The notes: generated by a model not told the origin, from the sequence alone. DNA of 64,000 nt from CAYSPO01 sp964432945 (GCA_964432945.1 CAYSPO010000001.1:1-64000); one strand, 5' to 3'. Positions 26,664-35,138 are shown, numbered from the stretch's first letter. A program made the numbers and translations.

Positions 26664-27341
26664 ATGTATATTCCAATAATGTTAAAAGTAAAAAATAAAA
26701 AAGTTAAAGTTTTTGGGGGAGGGCCTGTTGCTTATAGAAAATCTAAGAAATTTTTAGATGAAGGAGCAGAAGTAACAGTTATAAGCCCTGATTTTATAAA
26801 AAAATTTGAAGATATAAAAGATTTTTGTATAAAAAGACCTTACAAGAAAAGTGATTTACTAGATATAGATATAGTTATAGCTGCCACTAATGATAGAAAT
26901 ATAAACTTAGAAATTTCATCTTACTGCGAGGATAAAGGTATTCTTGTTAATGTTGCAGACTCTAAAGAAGAGTCCAGCTTCATACTACCTTCAAAAATAG
27001 ATACAGGTGGTTTAGTAATTTCTTTTTCTACATTAGGAAAATATCCAGCATTATCTAGGTCTTTAAGAATGGAATTAGAAGATAAGTTTTCAATTTATGA
27101 TAAAGAATATTTAGATTTATTAGAATTATATAGGCAAAAAATATTAAAAGAAAACCCTGAAAATAAGCTGGAGCTTCTTAGACAGGCACTAACTTATAGT
27201 AAGGGGGAAATTGAAAATTTGCTATATTTAATATTTTATAATATAGATGGGAATGAGGTTAGAATCCTCAGCAGCCCCGCTACTGTATTACTGAGCAAAC
27301 CTAGATATGCCACTGAAAGGGAAGGCCTAGGTAAGCTTTGA
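26664..27341 (+). CDS. precorrin-2 dehydrogenase (CysG N-terminal/Met8-like)
   Basis: The 225-residue protein oxidises precorrin-2 to sirohydrochlorin with NAD+, supplying CbiK (and siroheme synthesis). It has the beginning MYIPIMLKVKNKKVKVFGGG, the NAD-site segment GGPVAYRKSKKFLDEGAEVTV and LVNVADSKEESSF, as in CysG-N/SirC proteins. Its last ~31 codons (from about 27247) coincide with the conserved core of the second cobalamin riboswitch, so the C-terminal tail is dictated by RNA structure. No earlier in-frame stop is present. The gene closes the cbi operon. Confidence 0.88.
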   Translation: MYIPIMLKVKNKKVKVFGGGPVAYRKSKKFLDEGAEVTVISPDFIKKFEDIKDFCIKRPYKKSDLLDIDIVIAATNDRNINLEISSYCEDKGILVNVADSKEESSFILPSKIDTGGLVISFSTLGKYPALSRSLRMELEDKFSIYDKEYLDLLELYRQKILKENPENKLELLRQALTYSKGEIENLLYLIFYNIDGNEVRILSSPATVLLSKPRYATEREGLGKL

Positions 27342-27410
27342 CGTTAAGCCAGGACACCAGAATTCTTCGGAGGGAAGTATATTTACTTCTCCTAGCAAAA
27401 ATAATAGGAG
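27247..27410 (+). ncRNA. second cobalamin riboswitch, controlling cbiMNQO, overlapping the upstream gene
   Basis: The aptamer (about 27247-27359) has GGGAATGAGGTTAGAATCCT, the B12 box CAGCCCCGCTACTGTA and GCCAGGACACC. The downstream part contains the hairpin formed by GGAGGGAAGTA with TACTTCTCC, and the anti-SD CTCCTA (27389-27394) that can pair with the cbiM SD TAGGAG (27405-27410). No T-rich terminator follows, so control of translation initiation is likely. The first ~95 nt overlap the 3' end of the precorrin-2 dehydrogenase gene. Confidence 0.93.
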
Positions 27411-27416
27411 GGAAAA

Positions 27417-28142
27417 ATGAAGAAAAAAGCTAAAAAATTATTAAAAGTTTATGTGTTATTAGCTGTCATTTTATTGCCAACAATGGCAGGAGCTATGCAC
27501 ATAATGGAAGGATATCTACCAAAGGTACATTCATTAATTTGGTCATTGATTTCACTTCCATTTGTAATCTACGGTGCAAAGAGTGCATCAAAAGTAACAA
27601 AGGAGTACCCTGATAAAAAGCTATTACTAGCAATGGCAGGTGCTTTTACATTTTTATTATCATCATTAAAAATACCATCAGTAACAGGATCTTGTTCTCA
27701 TCCAACTGGTATAGGTTTTGGAGCAATTATATTTGGGCCAGGACCGATGTTTATAATTGGAGTTATTGTTTTATTATTCCAAGCTTTGTTATTAGCTCAT
27801 GGAGGAATTACAACTCTTGGAGCAAATACTTTTTCAATGGCTATTGTTGGTTCTCTAGTTTCTTATGGACTATTTAAGTCACTGAAAAAAACAGGAATAA
27901 ATGAATATGTAAATGTATTTATTGCTGTAACTCTAGGAAATCTTGCAACTTATGCAACAACTGCTCTGCAATTAGCAATAGCTTTTCCAGCAGGAAATTT
28001 TGCAGGTGAATTAGTTAAGTACCTTTCAATATTTGCTCTAACCCAAGTTCCTATTGCAATAGTAGAAGGTTTATTATCTACTTTAATTTATGAAAGAGTT
28101 AAGAAATATGACGGTGGAGGTTTATTATATGAAAACATCTAG
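27417..28142 (+). CDS. cbiM: cobalt ECF transporter substrate-capture protein CbiM
   Basis: CbiM is the cobalt-binding membrane S-component. After a leader of about 27 residues the mature protein begins MHIMEGYLP; the N-terminal Met-His forms the cobalt site in this family. The segment SCSHPTGIGFGAIIFGPGP is also diagnostic. It has about six to seven transmembrane helices in 241 residues. The riboswitch lies immediately upstream, and the gene overlaps cbiN. Confidence 0.95.
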   Translation: MKKKAKKLLKVYVLLAVILLPTMAGAMHIMEGYLPKVHSLIWSLISLPFVIYGAKSASKVTKEYPDKKLLLAMAGAFTFLLSSLKIPSVTGSCSHPTGIGFGAIIFGPGPMFIIGVIVLLFQALLLAHGGITTLGANTFSMAIVGSLVSYGLFKSLKKTGINEYVNVFIAVTLGNLATYATTALQLAIAFPAGNFAGELVKYLSIFALTQVPIAIVEGLLSTLIYERVKKYDGGGLLYENI

Positions 28143-28413
28143 TAAGGTAATAATTATAATTTTAATCCTAGCAATTATAATTGCTCCGCTTTATCTGCTT
28201 CCAGATGCAGATTTCGAAGGAGCAGATGATGAAGGTATGGACACTCTTGCTGAAAATAACCCAGAATATGAAGCATGGGCAGAACCATTTATTGAACCAG
28301 CTAGTGGGGAAATAGAATCACTTTTATTTGCCAGCCAAGCAGCTCTAGGAGCATCTGTAATTGGATATTATTTTGGAGTAAGTAAAGGTAAAAGAAATGT
28401 TGAAGATAGATAA
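28129..28413 (+). CDS. cbiN: cobalt transporter accessory protein CbiN
   Basis: CbiN is a 94-residue protein with two transmembrane helices (residues about 5-22 and 67-85) separated by an acidic extracytoplasmic loop (DADFEGADDEGMDTLAENNP), which helps load Co2+ into CbiM. I use ATG 28129 with SD GGTGGAGG; earlier in-frame starts lie inside cbiM. It overlaps cbiM by 14 bp and cbiQ by 17 bp. Confidence 0.93.
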   Translation: MKTSSKVIIIILILAIIIAPLYLLPDADFEGADDEGMDTLAENNPEYEAWAEPFIEPASGEIESLLFASQAALGASVIGYYFGVSKGKRNVEDR

Positions 28414-29074
28414 ACTTGCCTATGAGAATAATTTATTTAAAATTAGGCCAAGTTTAAAAGTGGGCATGAGTATGTTATTACTCATGCTCTCTATTATTAT
28501 AGACAATAATTTTATTAAGTTTAATATAGTATTATTAAATATTTTAGTTTGTATAGTTTTTGCTAAAATTCCTTTTTTAGAATATTTGAAGTTATATAGA
28601 ATACCTTTAGTTTTTCTTATATTAGGTCTGGTTAGTATGATTTTATCAATAAGTAAAGACAACAGGGACTATATATTTTCCTTTAATGTTTTTAATTTTT
28701 ATCTTGGAGTCTCTGAGAATTCTCTGATTAATGGATTTAACACTTTTATTAGGTCTATTTCAGCATTAAGTTCTACCTATTCTTTGATATTAACTACTCC
28801 AATTAACCAGCTTATTAATTTTCTGAAATCCATAAAATTTCCTATTATAATTACTGAACAGCTACTGCTTATATACAGATTTATAAATGTATTTTTAGAA
28901 GAACTAGAAAAAATGAAAATAGCAATGGAGTTAAAGCAAGGATATGGTAAAAAGAAAAATTGGATAAAAAGTCTTTCTCTTATAGGAAGTTCATTGTTTA
29001 TAAAAATAATGAATTCTTTTAAGGATTATTCTTTAACACTTGAACTTAAACACTTTAATGGAGACTTTTATTAG
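28397..29074 (+). CDS. cbiQ: cobalt ECF transporter transmembrane protein CbiQ
   Basis: The 225-residue EcfT-type scaffold has four to five hydrophobic helices in the first 125 residues, and a C-terminal amphipathic part with the two short Ala/Gly-Arg-like coupling segments reduced to EELEKMKIAMELKQGYG and LIGSSLFIKIMNSFKDY. It joins CbiM/CbiN to the ATPase CbiO. ATG 28397 lies inside the end of cbiN. Confidence 0.88.
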   Translation: MLKIDKLAYENNLFKIRPSLKVGMSMLLLMLSIIIDNNFIKFNIVLLNILVCIVFAKIPFLEYLKLYRIPLVFLILGLVSMILSISKDNRDYIFSFNVFNFYLGVSENSLINGFNTFIRSISALSSTYSLILTTPINQLINFLKSIKFPIIITEQLLLIYRFINVFLEELEKMKIAMELKQGYGKKKNWIKSLSLIGSSLFIKIMNSFKDYSLTLELKHFNGDFY

Positions 29075-29082
29075 GTGATTTT

Positions 29083-29898
29083 ATGATAGAGATTAAAAAC
29101 TTGTGCTTTAAATATGACAATGGATATGAAGCTTTAAAAAATATTAATATGGAAATTAAAGAAGGACAAATTATCGGACTTATTGGAGAGAACGGATCTG
29201 GTAAATCAACTCTTTTCCTTTCTATCCTAGGAATTAACAAAAAATCTCAAGGTGATATTTTATTCAGAGGTGAAAGTATCTCTTACAAGAAAACTTTTAT
29301 GAGAGATTATAGAAAAAAAGTAAATATGGTATTGCAAGATCCAGACAAACAAATATTTTATTCTGATGTCTATTCAGATATAGCCTTTGGACTTAAAAAT
29401 TTAGGATTAAGCGATAATGAGATTAAAAAAAGAGTAAATTCATCTTTGGAAGATTTAGAAATAAGTAATTTGAAAGATAAGGCTGTTCATTACTTAAGCT
29501 ATGGCCAAAAGAAACGGCTTACGATTGCAGGGGTATTAGCTATGAATCCAGAGCTTATTCTATTAGATGAGCCTACAGCAGGCCTAGACCCTAGGCTTAC
29601 CAAACAGATGGTTAAAACCATTAAAAAATTAAAAGATAATAGTAAAACTATTTTAGTTTCATCTCATGATATGGATTTTATTTATGAAGTTTGTGACTAT
29701 ATATATGTTATCAATAAAGGACAAATTATTAGTAATGGAAAGCCAGAAGAAGTTTTTATAGATGAAGAAAAAATTATATCTGCAGGTTTAAGTTTACCAA
29801 TGTTAGTTAAACTCCATGTTAATACAAATTTACCTCTTTTTAAAGATGAAGATAGACTTTATAAATATATAAATAAATATAAAAATAATAATCAGTAA
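29083..29898 (+). CDS. cbiO: cobalt ECF transporter ATPase CbiO
   Basis: The 271-residue energy-coupling ATPase has Walker A GENGSGKST, Q-loop MVLQDPDKQIFYSDVYSDIA typical of ECF ATPases, signature LSYGQKKR, Walker B LILLDEPTAGLD and the switch histidine in VSSHDMDF. It is the last gene of the cobalt transporter. A hairpin lies about 110 bp after the stop. Confidence 0.93.
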   Translation: MIEIKNLCFKYDNGYEALKNINMEIKEGQIIGLIGENGSGKSTLFLSILGINKKSQGDILFRGESISYKKTFMRDYRKKVNMVLQDPDKQIFYSDVYSDIAFGLKNLGLSDNEIKKRVNSSLEDLEISNLKDKAVHYLSYGQKKRLTIAGVLAMNPELILLDEPTAGLDPRLTKQMVKTIKKLKDNSKTILVSSHDMDFIYEVCDYIYVINKGQIISNGKPEEVFIDEEKIISAGLSLPMLVKLHVNTNLPLFKDEDRLYKYINKYKNNNQ

Positions 29899-30007
29899 CA
29901 TAAACTAATAAGTTATTACAGTAAAGTAATATATTAAAGCAAAAGAAATATTGAGTTACAGAGTTATTCAAGTTAAATAACATGTTATTTCTAAAATAAA
30001 TATTAAT

Positions 30008-30048
30008 AAAATAGCTTACTATAAAGAAAGTTTATAGTAAGCTATTTT
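30008..30048 (+). terminator. long hairpin after the cobalt transporter, probable terminator
   Basis: AAAATAGCTTACTATAAA pairs perfectly with TTTATAGTAAGCTATTTT (18 bp, loop GAAAG). The T-run on the 3' side is short. The rest of the 270-bp gap shows nothing else. Confidence 0.65.
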
Positions 30049-30170
30049 GTTCTTATAAAATTTATCAAAGAATTATTGTAATATATTACTTGCGTGGTAA
30101 ATTAAAACAATATATCACTATTATATTAAGAATAAAAAGGTTTATATGTAAAAATACAAGAGGTGAAAAA

Positions 30171-31337
30171 ATGAAAAAAGGATTAATATTAACTTTATTA
30201 TCATTTGTTTTAGTTTTTTCAGTAGGTTGTAATCAAACAACAGAAACTGAAGCTACAACTGAAGGAAATAAAGAAGTAGCAGAAACTACCGAAGCTACAA
30301 CTGAAGAAGAAAAAGTAACACAAACTGAAGAAGTTTCAGAAACAGAAGAATCTGAAGAAGAAGAAACTGAAAAAGTTTGGCCAGAAGAATTAAAAGGTAA
30401 ACTAACTTTTGAAGTGGATCTTTCAAAACACGAATCAGATAAACCAGTTCGCCTATGGCTACCAGCAGCTCAGTCAGATGAATATCAAGAAATTTCTAAT
30501 GTTGAAGTAGTAGTTGATGAACAAACAGCTACAACACAAACAAATAAAGATGACTTAGGAAATGAAATGATATACATTGAATTTTCTCCTGAAGCTAAAG
30601 AACGTAAAGCAATATATTCTTTTGACCTAGTTAGAAAAGAAATCAAAGCTCCTAAATTTGCTGAAGAAGAAGATTTTGATGCAGCAGAATATGAAGAATA
30701 TCTTTCATCATCTAACCTAATGCCTTTAGATGGTAAAATTAAAGAACTTTCTGATGAAATAACAAAAGGAAAAGAAACAGTAGAAGATAAGGCTTTAGCT
30801 ATCCACGAATGGATTTTTGAAAATATGGTTCGTAATGATGATGTAACAGGATGTGGTCTAGGAGATGTGGAAAGCACATTAGTATCTTTAGATGGTAAAT
30901 GTACTGATATTGGATCAGTTAATATAGCATTATTAAGAGCTGCAGGAATACCAGCAAGAGAAATATTTGGTGTTCGTTTGAAAGACGAATCAGGCGTTTC
31001 TGATGTTACTAAAAGCCAACACTGTTGGGTTGAATATTATCAACCAGGAACAGGCTGGGTAACAACAGATGTTGCAGATGTTCTAAGAGCTGTTCTATAT
31101 GAAGATTTAGAAAAAGATGGAGATAAAGCACAAGAAATAAAAGAATTCTACTTTGGAAATCTAGATGCTGTTCGTGTTGGATTAACAACAGGAAGAGATT
31201 TAACTTTAGTTCCAGAACAAGAAGCTCCATTTGTAAATCAATTTGGCTACCCATATGCTGAAGTTGATGGAGAACCTCTTGATTTCTATAATTCTGAAGA
31301 ATTCGCATACAGCATAACTTTTGAAAAAGCTGAATAA
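30171..31337 (+). CDS. transglutaminase-like lipoprotein
   Basis: The 388-residue protein has a lipoprotein signal (LLSFVLVFSVGC, lipobox SVGC), an acidic Thr/Glu-rich linker of about 45 residues, a beta-rich domain, and a C-terminal transglutaminase-like core. The catalytic triad is visible: Cys in LVSLDGKCTDIGSVNIALL, His in KSQHCWVEYYQPG and Asp in GWVTTDVADVL. Such extracellular proteins act as cysteine proteases or remodel surface proteins, but the substrate is unknown. I use ATG 30171 after AGAGGTG; the longer frame from 30090 lacks an SD. It is transcribed alone between two terminators. Confidence 0.85.
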   Translation: MKKGLILTLLSFVLVFSVGCNQTTETEATTEGNKEVAETTEATTEEEKVTQTEEVSETEESEEEETEKVWPEELKGKLTFEVDLSKHESDKPVRLWLPAAQSDEYQEISNVEVVVDEQTATTQTNKDDLGNEMIYIEFSPEAKERKAIYSFDLVRKEIKAPKFAEEEDFDAAEYEEYLSSSNLMPLDGKIKELSDEITKGKETVEDKALAIHEWIFENMVRNDDVTGCGLGDVESTLVSLDGKCTDIGSVNIALLRAAGIPAREIFGVRLKDESGVSDVTKSQHCWVEYYQPGTGWVTTDVADVLRAVLYEDLEKDGDKAQEIKEFYFGNLDAVRVGLTTGRDLTLVPEQEAPFVNQFGYPYAEVDGEPLDFYNSEEFAYSITFEKAE

Positions 31338-31360
31338 TCCTAAAAAAATCTAAAATATTA

Positions 31361-31385
31361 AACCACCTAGATTTAGGTGGTTTTT
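31361..31385 (+). terminator. intrinsic terminator
   Basis: AACCACCTA pairs with TTAGGTGGTT, followed by T residues. It separates the transglutaminase gene from the selenoprotein cluster. The 190 bp up to 31578 are AT-rich with no clear site. Confidence 0.85.
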
Positions 31386-31577
31386 CTTTTTTTATAAGTA
31401 AATCTGAATATTAAATAAAATTATAATTTTTTATAATATTTTGCTTATAAAAAGAAGAATTTTTGAGCTTTTGACTTTCAAATAAGAAATAAAATCTCAG
31501 AGATATTTATTTGATTAATTATAAATTAGTATATATAATCAATTGAAAATAAATAATCTTAAAAAAAGGTGTGAAAT

Positions 31578-32081
31578 ATGGATCTTAAAAAGCTAAAAAT
31601 TAAAAATATATTACTAGTTATATTTGCTATAGGAGTGTTATATATAGGATTTACCAGCTTTAATACTGGAACAGAAGATGACGTAGTGGATATAGGTGTA
31701 TCTGAAGATAATGAATTATTGAAGTATTTTAGAAAAAGCTATCCTGATTATGAGGTTCTCAAAGCTGGTGAAGAAGATGTAGATGCAAATGGATTTAATG
31801 ATCTAGTTGTTATTTATAATATTTCAAGAGATAAGCTAGGTTACCCTACAAAAAACGAAATGTTAGTTATATTAAATAATAATGGTGTTTATGAAATGAC
31901 TCAATCTACAAGAGCACCTATTGAAAAACATGTAATACAGTTTCAAAACATTGAAAATGATGATAGGTATGAAATAACAGTCTCTGGTTCAAAAAGAGGG
32001 CAATATGGTTTTGGTATATATGAAATAAAAGACAATGCTCTTGTGAATATATATGGTGAAGGAATGGAAAAATGCTGATAG
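31578..32081 (+). CDS. saoC: membrane-anchored selenoprotein ending in Cys-Sec (SaoC-like), copy 1
   Basis: The frame to 32075 encodes 166 residues ending GEGMEKC; it is followed by TGA then TAG. Reading the UGA as Sec gives a 167-residue protein with a C-terminal Cys-Sec pair. Support is threefold. A paralog at 36860 also ends C-TGA-TAG. A perfect hairpin with loop GGA begins 13 nt after the UGA (loop at 20 nt). The neighbouring genes contain further Sec codons. The N-terminus has one membrane helix (about residues 11-29); the rest is extracytoplasmic, with the Ca-loop-like EDVDANGFNDLVVIY and GSKRGQYGFGIYE shared with copy 2. I recall the family as Cys-Cys-COOH (seleno)protein SaoC. A redox or metal-capturing role of the terminal pair is inferred. 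Confidence 0.85.
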
Positions 32082-32090
32082 AAAATATGT

Positions 32091-32107
32091 ATGCTTAGGA
32101 TAAGCAT
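32091..32107 (+). promoter_or_regulatory. bSECIS-like hairpin of saoC copy 1
   Basis: ATGCTTA-GGA-TAAGCAT: a perfect 7-bp stem. The loop starts 20 nt after the UGA at 32076-32078 and lies beyond the real TAG stop, as expected when Sec is the last residue. Confidence 0.8.
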
Positions 32108-32155
32108 GAATAAGAAAACTTTATATAAGAATAAAAAATTAAAATGATACAATCG

Positions 32156-32186
32156 TTGGGTTAAAGTCGACTTTAATGTTTATACT
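32156..32186 (+). promoter_or_regulatory. MerR-type promoter with 19-bp spacer and palindromic operator
   Basis: TTGGGT (32156-32161) and TATACT (32181-32186) are 19 bp apart, the lengthened spacing of MerR-activated promoters. The perfect palindrome TTAAAGTCGACTTTAA (32161-32176) lies in the spacer. The merR-like gene starts at 32205. The inner motif TAAAG-TCGA-CTTTA recurs at 37481-37500. Confidence 0.8.
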
Positions 32187-32204
32187 TAGAAGGAGGTGAA
32201 TATG

Positions 32205-32753
32205 ATGAAAATCAAAGATGTAAGTGAATTGACAGGTTTAGCTGGATCCACTATAAGATATTATGATAGCTTAGGACTATTAGGTCCTATAGATAGATTA
32301 TCAAATAATTATAGAAAATTCAATAAACATGATGTAGATATACTTAATTTTATCTCTGAGTCTAGAGATCTTGGTTTTTCTCTTGCCGAAGTTAAAGAAA
32401 TTTTGCAAATGAAAAATAGCGGTAAAGAGCCATGTGCGTATGTTGAGAATAAGATTAAGGAAAAAATTACCTTAATAGATGAACATATAAAAGATTTGGA
32501 AAAGAAAAGAGTTGAACTTAACAAGCACTTAGAAATTGGACATTCTGTTTGTGGTTGTCATGGTAATGTTTGTCATTATATTGAAGGCTTAGTTGGAGTA
32601 GAAGAGGAGGATTCATCGACTTGTTCCTGTGGGTGTGAAGAAGAAATAGAGAAATCATCAGGATGTTCTTGTGGATGTGAAGAAGAAACTGAGTTAGACA
32701 ATTCTTGTTCATCAAAGAATTCTTCTAAAAACAAGGGTTGTAGCTGCTGTTAG
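32205..32753 (+). CDS. MerR family metal-responsive regulator with Cys-rich C-terminal tail
   Basis: The N-terminal 70 residues form a MerR DNA-binding domain (VSELTGLAGSTIRYYDSLGL), followed by a coiled-coil dimerisation helix with PCAYVENKI and then CGCHGNVCHYIEGL. These cysteines sit roughly where MerR proteins bind metal. The last 50 residues add two copies of CSCGCEEE and end NKGCSCC, giving about 18 cysteines in the protein, far more than usual. I start at ATG 32205, 6 bp after AGGAGGTG; 32196 and 32202 are in frame but too close. It probably senses a thiophilic metal or organometal and controls its own operon and the one at 37581. Confidence 0.88.
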   Translation: MKIKDVSELTGLAGSTIRYYDSLGLLGPIDRLSNNYRKFNKHDVDILNFISESRDLGFSLAEVKEILQMKNSGKEPCAYVENKIKEKITLIDEHIKDLEKKRVELNKHLEIGHSVCGCHGNVCHYIEGLVGVEEEDSSTCSCGCEEEIEKSSGCSCGCEEETELDNSCSSKNSSKNKGCSCC

Positions 32754-32790
32754 GCTGAATTACTTATCTTACCTATAGAAAGTTGTGATT

Positions 32791-33585
32791 ATGGGAAAAA
32801 TAAAGATAGAGAATTTCAGAAATTTTATCAATTTATTTTTAATAGCTATAATTATTGGACTATCTATAATAATTTTTAAAAATAATAATCCAAAAATAAA
32901 AGAAAATAATAATAAGCCTGTAATCAGAATTGGTGCAGGTGATGATATATCAGGAATTGTTCTTGACTATATGCAGTCAGAAACTAATGAATTTAAGTTA
33001 GAACCTTATTTTATCAAAGATTGCTGAGCGACTACTTCTCAATGGGCATTGAGTAGTAATGCGTATTCTATGGCAATTGTTTGTAAAGATGCTGCAAAAA
33101 AGTATATAGACACAAGTCCTGATTTTGAAATTATAGGACCTGTAATTATGAATTCAGACATAGTTTTAGAGTCGACTAGAGATATTACAAGTGTAGGTAT
33201 TACAAGTAAGAAAAGTTATCACAGAGATTTTGTTCGTGAATTATATGGTGAAGATGTTGAAATTATTGAGCTTATGCCTCAAAGTTTGCCATATGTTTAT
33301 GAAACAGCAAGAGTCGATGCAATAATAACTGATATAACAAAATTTACGAGTAACATAAAAGGAGAAGTGAAAAGTCCTAGTCAGGAAGATTATGTAACAA
33401 ATATTTTAATAGCAAGAAGTGATTTTATTGGAACTAAAGAATATAAAGATTTTGTTAATAAATATAATGAAATCGTAAATGAACTAAATTCTGAAGGTCT
33501 TCCTATTGATTATATAGAGAAAAAAACAAATTTAGATGAAGGGAGTTATGAGTATTGGAAAGTAAAGCTACTAACAATAAAGTAG
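32791..33585 (+). CDS. saoB: ABC transporter substrate-binding selenoprotein (SaoB-like), Cys-Sec motif
   Basis: In-frame UGA at 33025-33027 (residue 79) divides a NitT/TauT-type (NMT1-like) solute-binding protein into two apparent frames. Read as Sec it gives 264 residues with motif IKDC-Sec-ATTSQWALSSNAY, where the Cys-Sec pair precedes the ligand-site region. There is no lipobox; one N-terminal helix (INLFLIAIIIGLSIIIF) anchors it. A strong bSECIS-like hairpin follows at 33038-33053. The start is ATG 32791; GTG 32785 is possible. The downstream permease and ATPase complete an importer. A Cys-Sec pair at the binding site suits a soft metal or organometal ligand (inference). Confidence 0.88.
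33038..33053 (+). promoter_or_regulatory. bSECIS-like hairpin of saoB
   Basis: CTCAAT-GGGC-ATTGAG, extended outward by ACTA/TAGT with a bulge. The loop starts 17 nt after the UGA. Confidence 0.8.
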
Positions 33586-34352
33586 TCTCATTTTTTCAAG
33601 ATGAGACTACCAAACATACATTAGCAAGATTACTTACATATGGAACACTCATTTTAGTTTGGCATCTTTTAGCCACTTATATCGATATACCACTTGTTTT
33701 GCCCGCTCCATTAGATACATTAAGGGCTTTTATAGACAGTATCATCGATATTAAAGTTATGAGCAATGTTGGTATAACTTTAATGAGAGTTCTAAAGGGA
33801 TGGGGATTAGCCTTAGTCTTTGGAATACCTATCGGTATTGCAATGGGATTATCTCCTATTTTTGACAGTGTTTTTGGAGGTATAGTTAACTCTTTAAGAC
33901 AAGTGCCAATGATGGCTTGGGTACCTCTTTCAATTATTTGGTTTGGAATTGGTGATGGTCCAACGTTATTTATGATTGCACTAAATGGAGTTTTCCAAAT
34001 CATTATGAATACATCTTCAGGTGTGGCTAATATTTCTGAAGATTATTATAATGCAGCCAAAAGCATGGGTGCTAGTAAACTAAGTATCTTTAAGAACATT
34101 ATTATCCCAGCAGCTCTACCAGATATGTTAACTGGAGCAAGATTAGCCATTGGAGCTGGCTGGATGTCTGTTATCTGAGCGGAGTTCATTGCGACAAGTG
34201 CCGGGCTCGGCTACGAAATGATAGAAGCACAATCTATGATGCAAACTAATAAACTTATAGCGTTAATGTTTTTAGCAGCATTTATAGGGTTTTTAATTGA
34301 CAATGTAATACAATTTCTAAATAAGAAATTAACAAAATGGAGATATGTATAG
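33555..34352 (+). CDS. saoP: ABC transporter permease selenoprotein (SaoP-like), Sec in the membrane domain
   Basis: The 265-residue SsuC/TauC-type permease contains in-frame UGA at 34176-34178 (residue 208). After it the same frame continues AEFIATSAGLGYEMIEAQ, the conserved C-terminal part of this family (usually A-A-E-x-I-x-x-x-x-G-L-G-Y), to TAG at 34350. The Sec therefore replaces a small residue before the AE motif, in GWMSVI-Sec-AEF. The EAA loop is AAKSMGASKLSIFKNIIIPAA. It starts at TTG 33555 after AAGGGAG and abuts the ATPase start. A selenol inside a permease suggests that the substrate is handed over by chalcogen coordination; that is inference. Confidence 0.88.
34200..34211 (+). 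promoter_or_regulatory. bSECIS-like hairpin of saoP
   Basis: GCCG-GGCT-CGGC: a short GC-rich stem in otherwise AT-rich DNA. The loop starts 26 nt after the UGA. Confidence 0.65.
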
Positions 34353-35138
34353 ATGAAATTAGTTGTTGATAATTTATGTAAATCTTATTCGAATTCAGGA
34401 GAAGATAATCATGTTTTAGAAAATATTAGCTTTTCAGTTGAAGAAGGAGAGGTTGTAACCCTTTTAGGTCCATCAGGATGTGGAAAGACAACAACTTTAA
34501 CTATTATAGCAGGTTTCAATGATTATGATTCAGGTCAAGTTTTATTAAATGGAGAATTAACAGACAAACCAGGTCCTAATAAGGGTTTTATGTTTCAAAA
34601 CTATGCATTATTTCCTTGGATGACGGTAGAAGAAAATATTCGCTTTCCAATGAAGCAATTAAAATATGATAAAGAAAAAATCGATAAAAGAACTAAGTAT
34701 TTATTAGATCTGGCTAGGTTGACTAAATACAAGGATTATTACCCTCATCAAATATCTGGGGGTATGAAACAAAGAAATTCTTTGGTGAGAGCATTAGCTC
34801 TTGAGCCAGAAATTTTATTGATGGATGAACCTCTTGGGGCTTTAGATATTGAAATGAGACAAAGTCTTCAAGATCAATTATTAGAAATATTTGATGATCT
34901 AAAATTAACAGTAATAATAGTAACCCATGATGTGGAAGAAGCAATTTACTTGAGCGATAGAGTAATACTTATGTCCACAAATAAGGGTGAGATTATTTTG
35001 AACGAAAAAATAACTATGCCTCACCCAAGAAAAAGAAAAGATCCTCAATACCAACAATATGTAGATTTGTTATCAGAAAAGTTTATAGAAGCAAGTAAAA
35101 AAGGAGCACAAGCTCAAGGAAGTAGTGAAGATGAATAG
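34353..35138 (+). CDS. saoA: ABC transporter ATP-binding protein (SaoA-like)
   Basis: The 261-residue ATPase is of SsuB/TauB type: Walker A GPSGCGKTT, Q-loop FMFQNYALFPWM, signature ISGGMKQRN, Walker B ILLMDEPLGALD, switch His VTHDVEEA. Its start follows the permease stop directly (TAGATG), and its stop overlaps the start of the lyase gene. It energises the Sec-containing permease and probably serves both binding proteins (32791 and 37581). Confidence 0.9.
   Translation: MKLVVDNLCKSYSNSGEDNHVLENISFSVEEGEVVTLLGPSGCGKTTTLTIIAGFNDYDSGQVLLNGELTDKPGPNKGFMFQNYALFPWMTVEENIRFPMKQLKYDKEKIDKRTKYLLDLARLTKYKDYYPHQISGGMKQRNSLVRALALEPEILLMDEPLGALDIEMRQSLQDQLLEIFDDLKLTVIIVTHDVEEAIYLSDRVILMSTNKGEIILNEKITMPHPRKRKDPQYQQYVDLLSEKFIEASKKGAQAQGSSEDE

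Noticed and set aside
31009..31308. Minus-strand frame inside the transglutaminase gene
   Set aside because: Low-complexity leucine/glutamine-rich antisense product with no SD; a shadow of the real gene.
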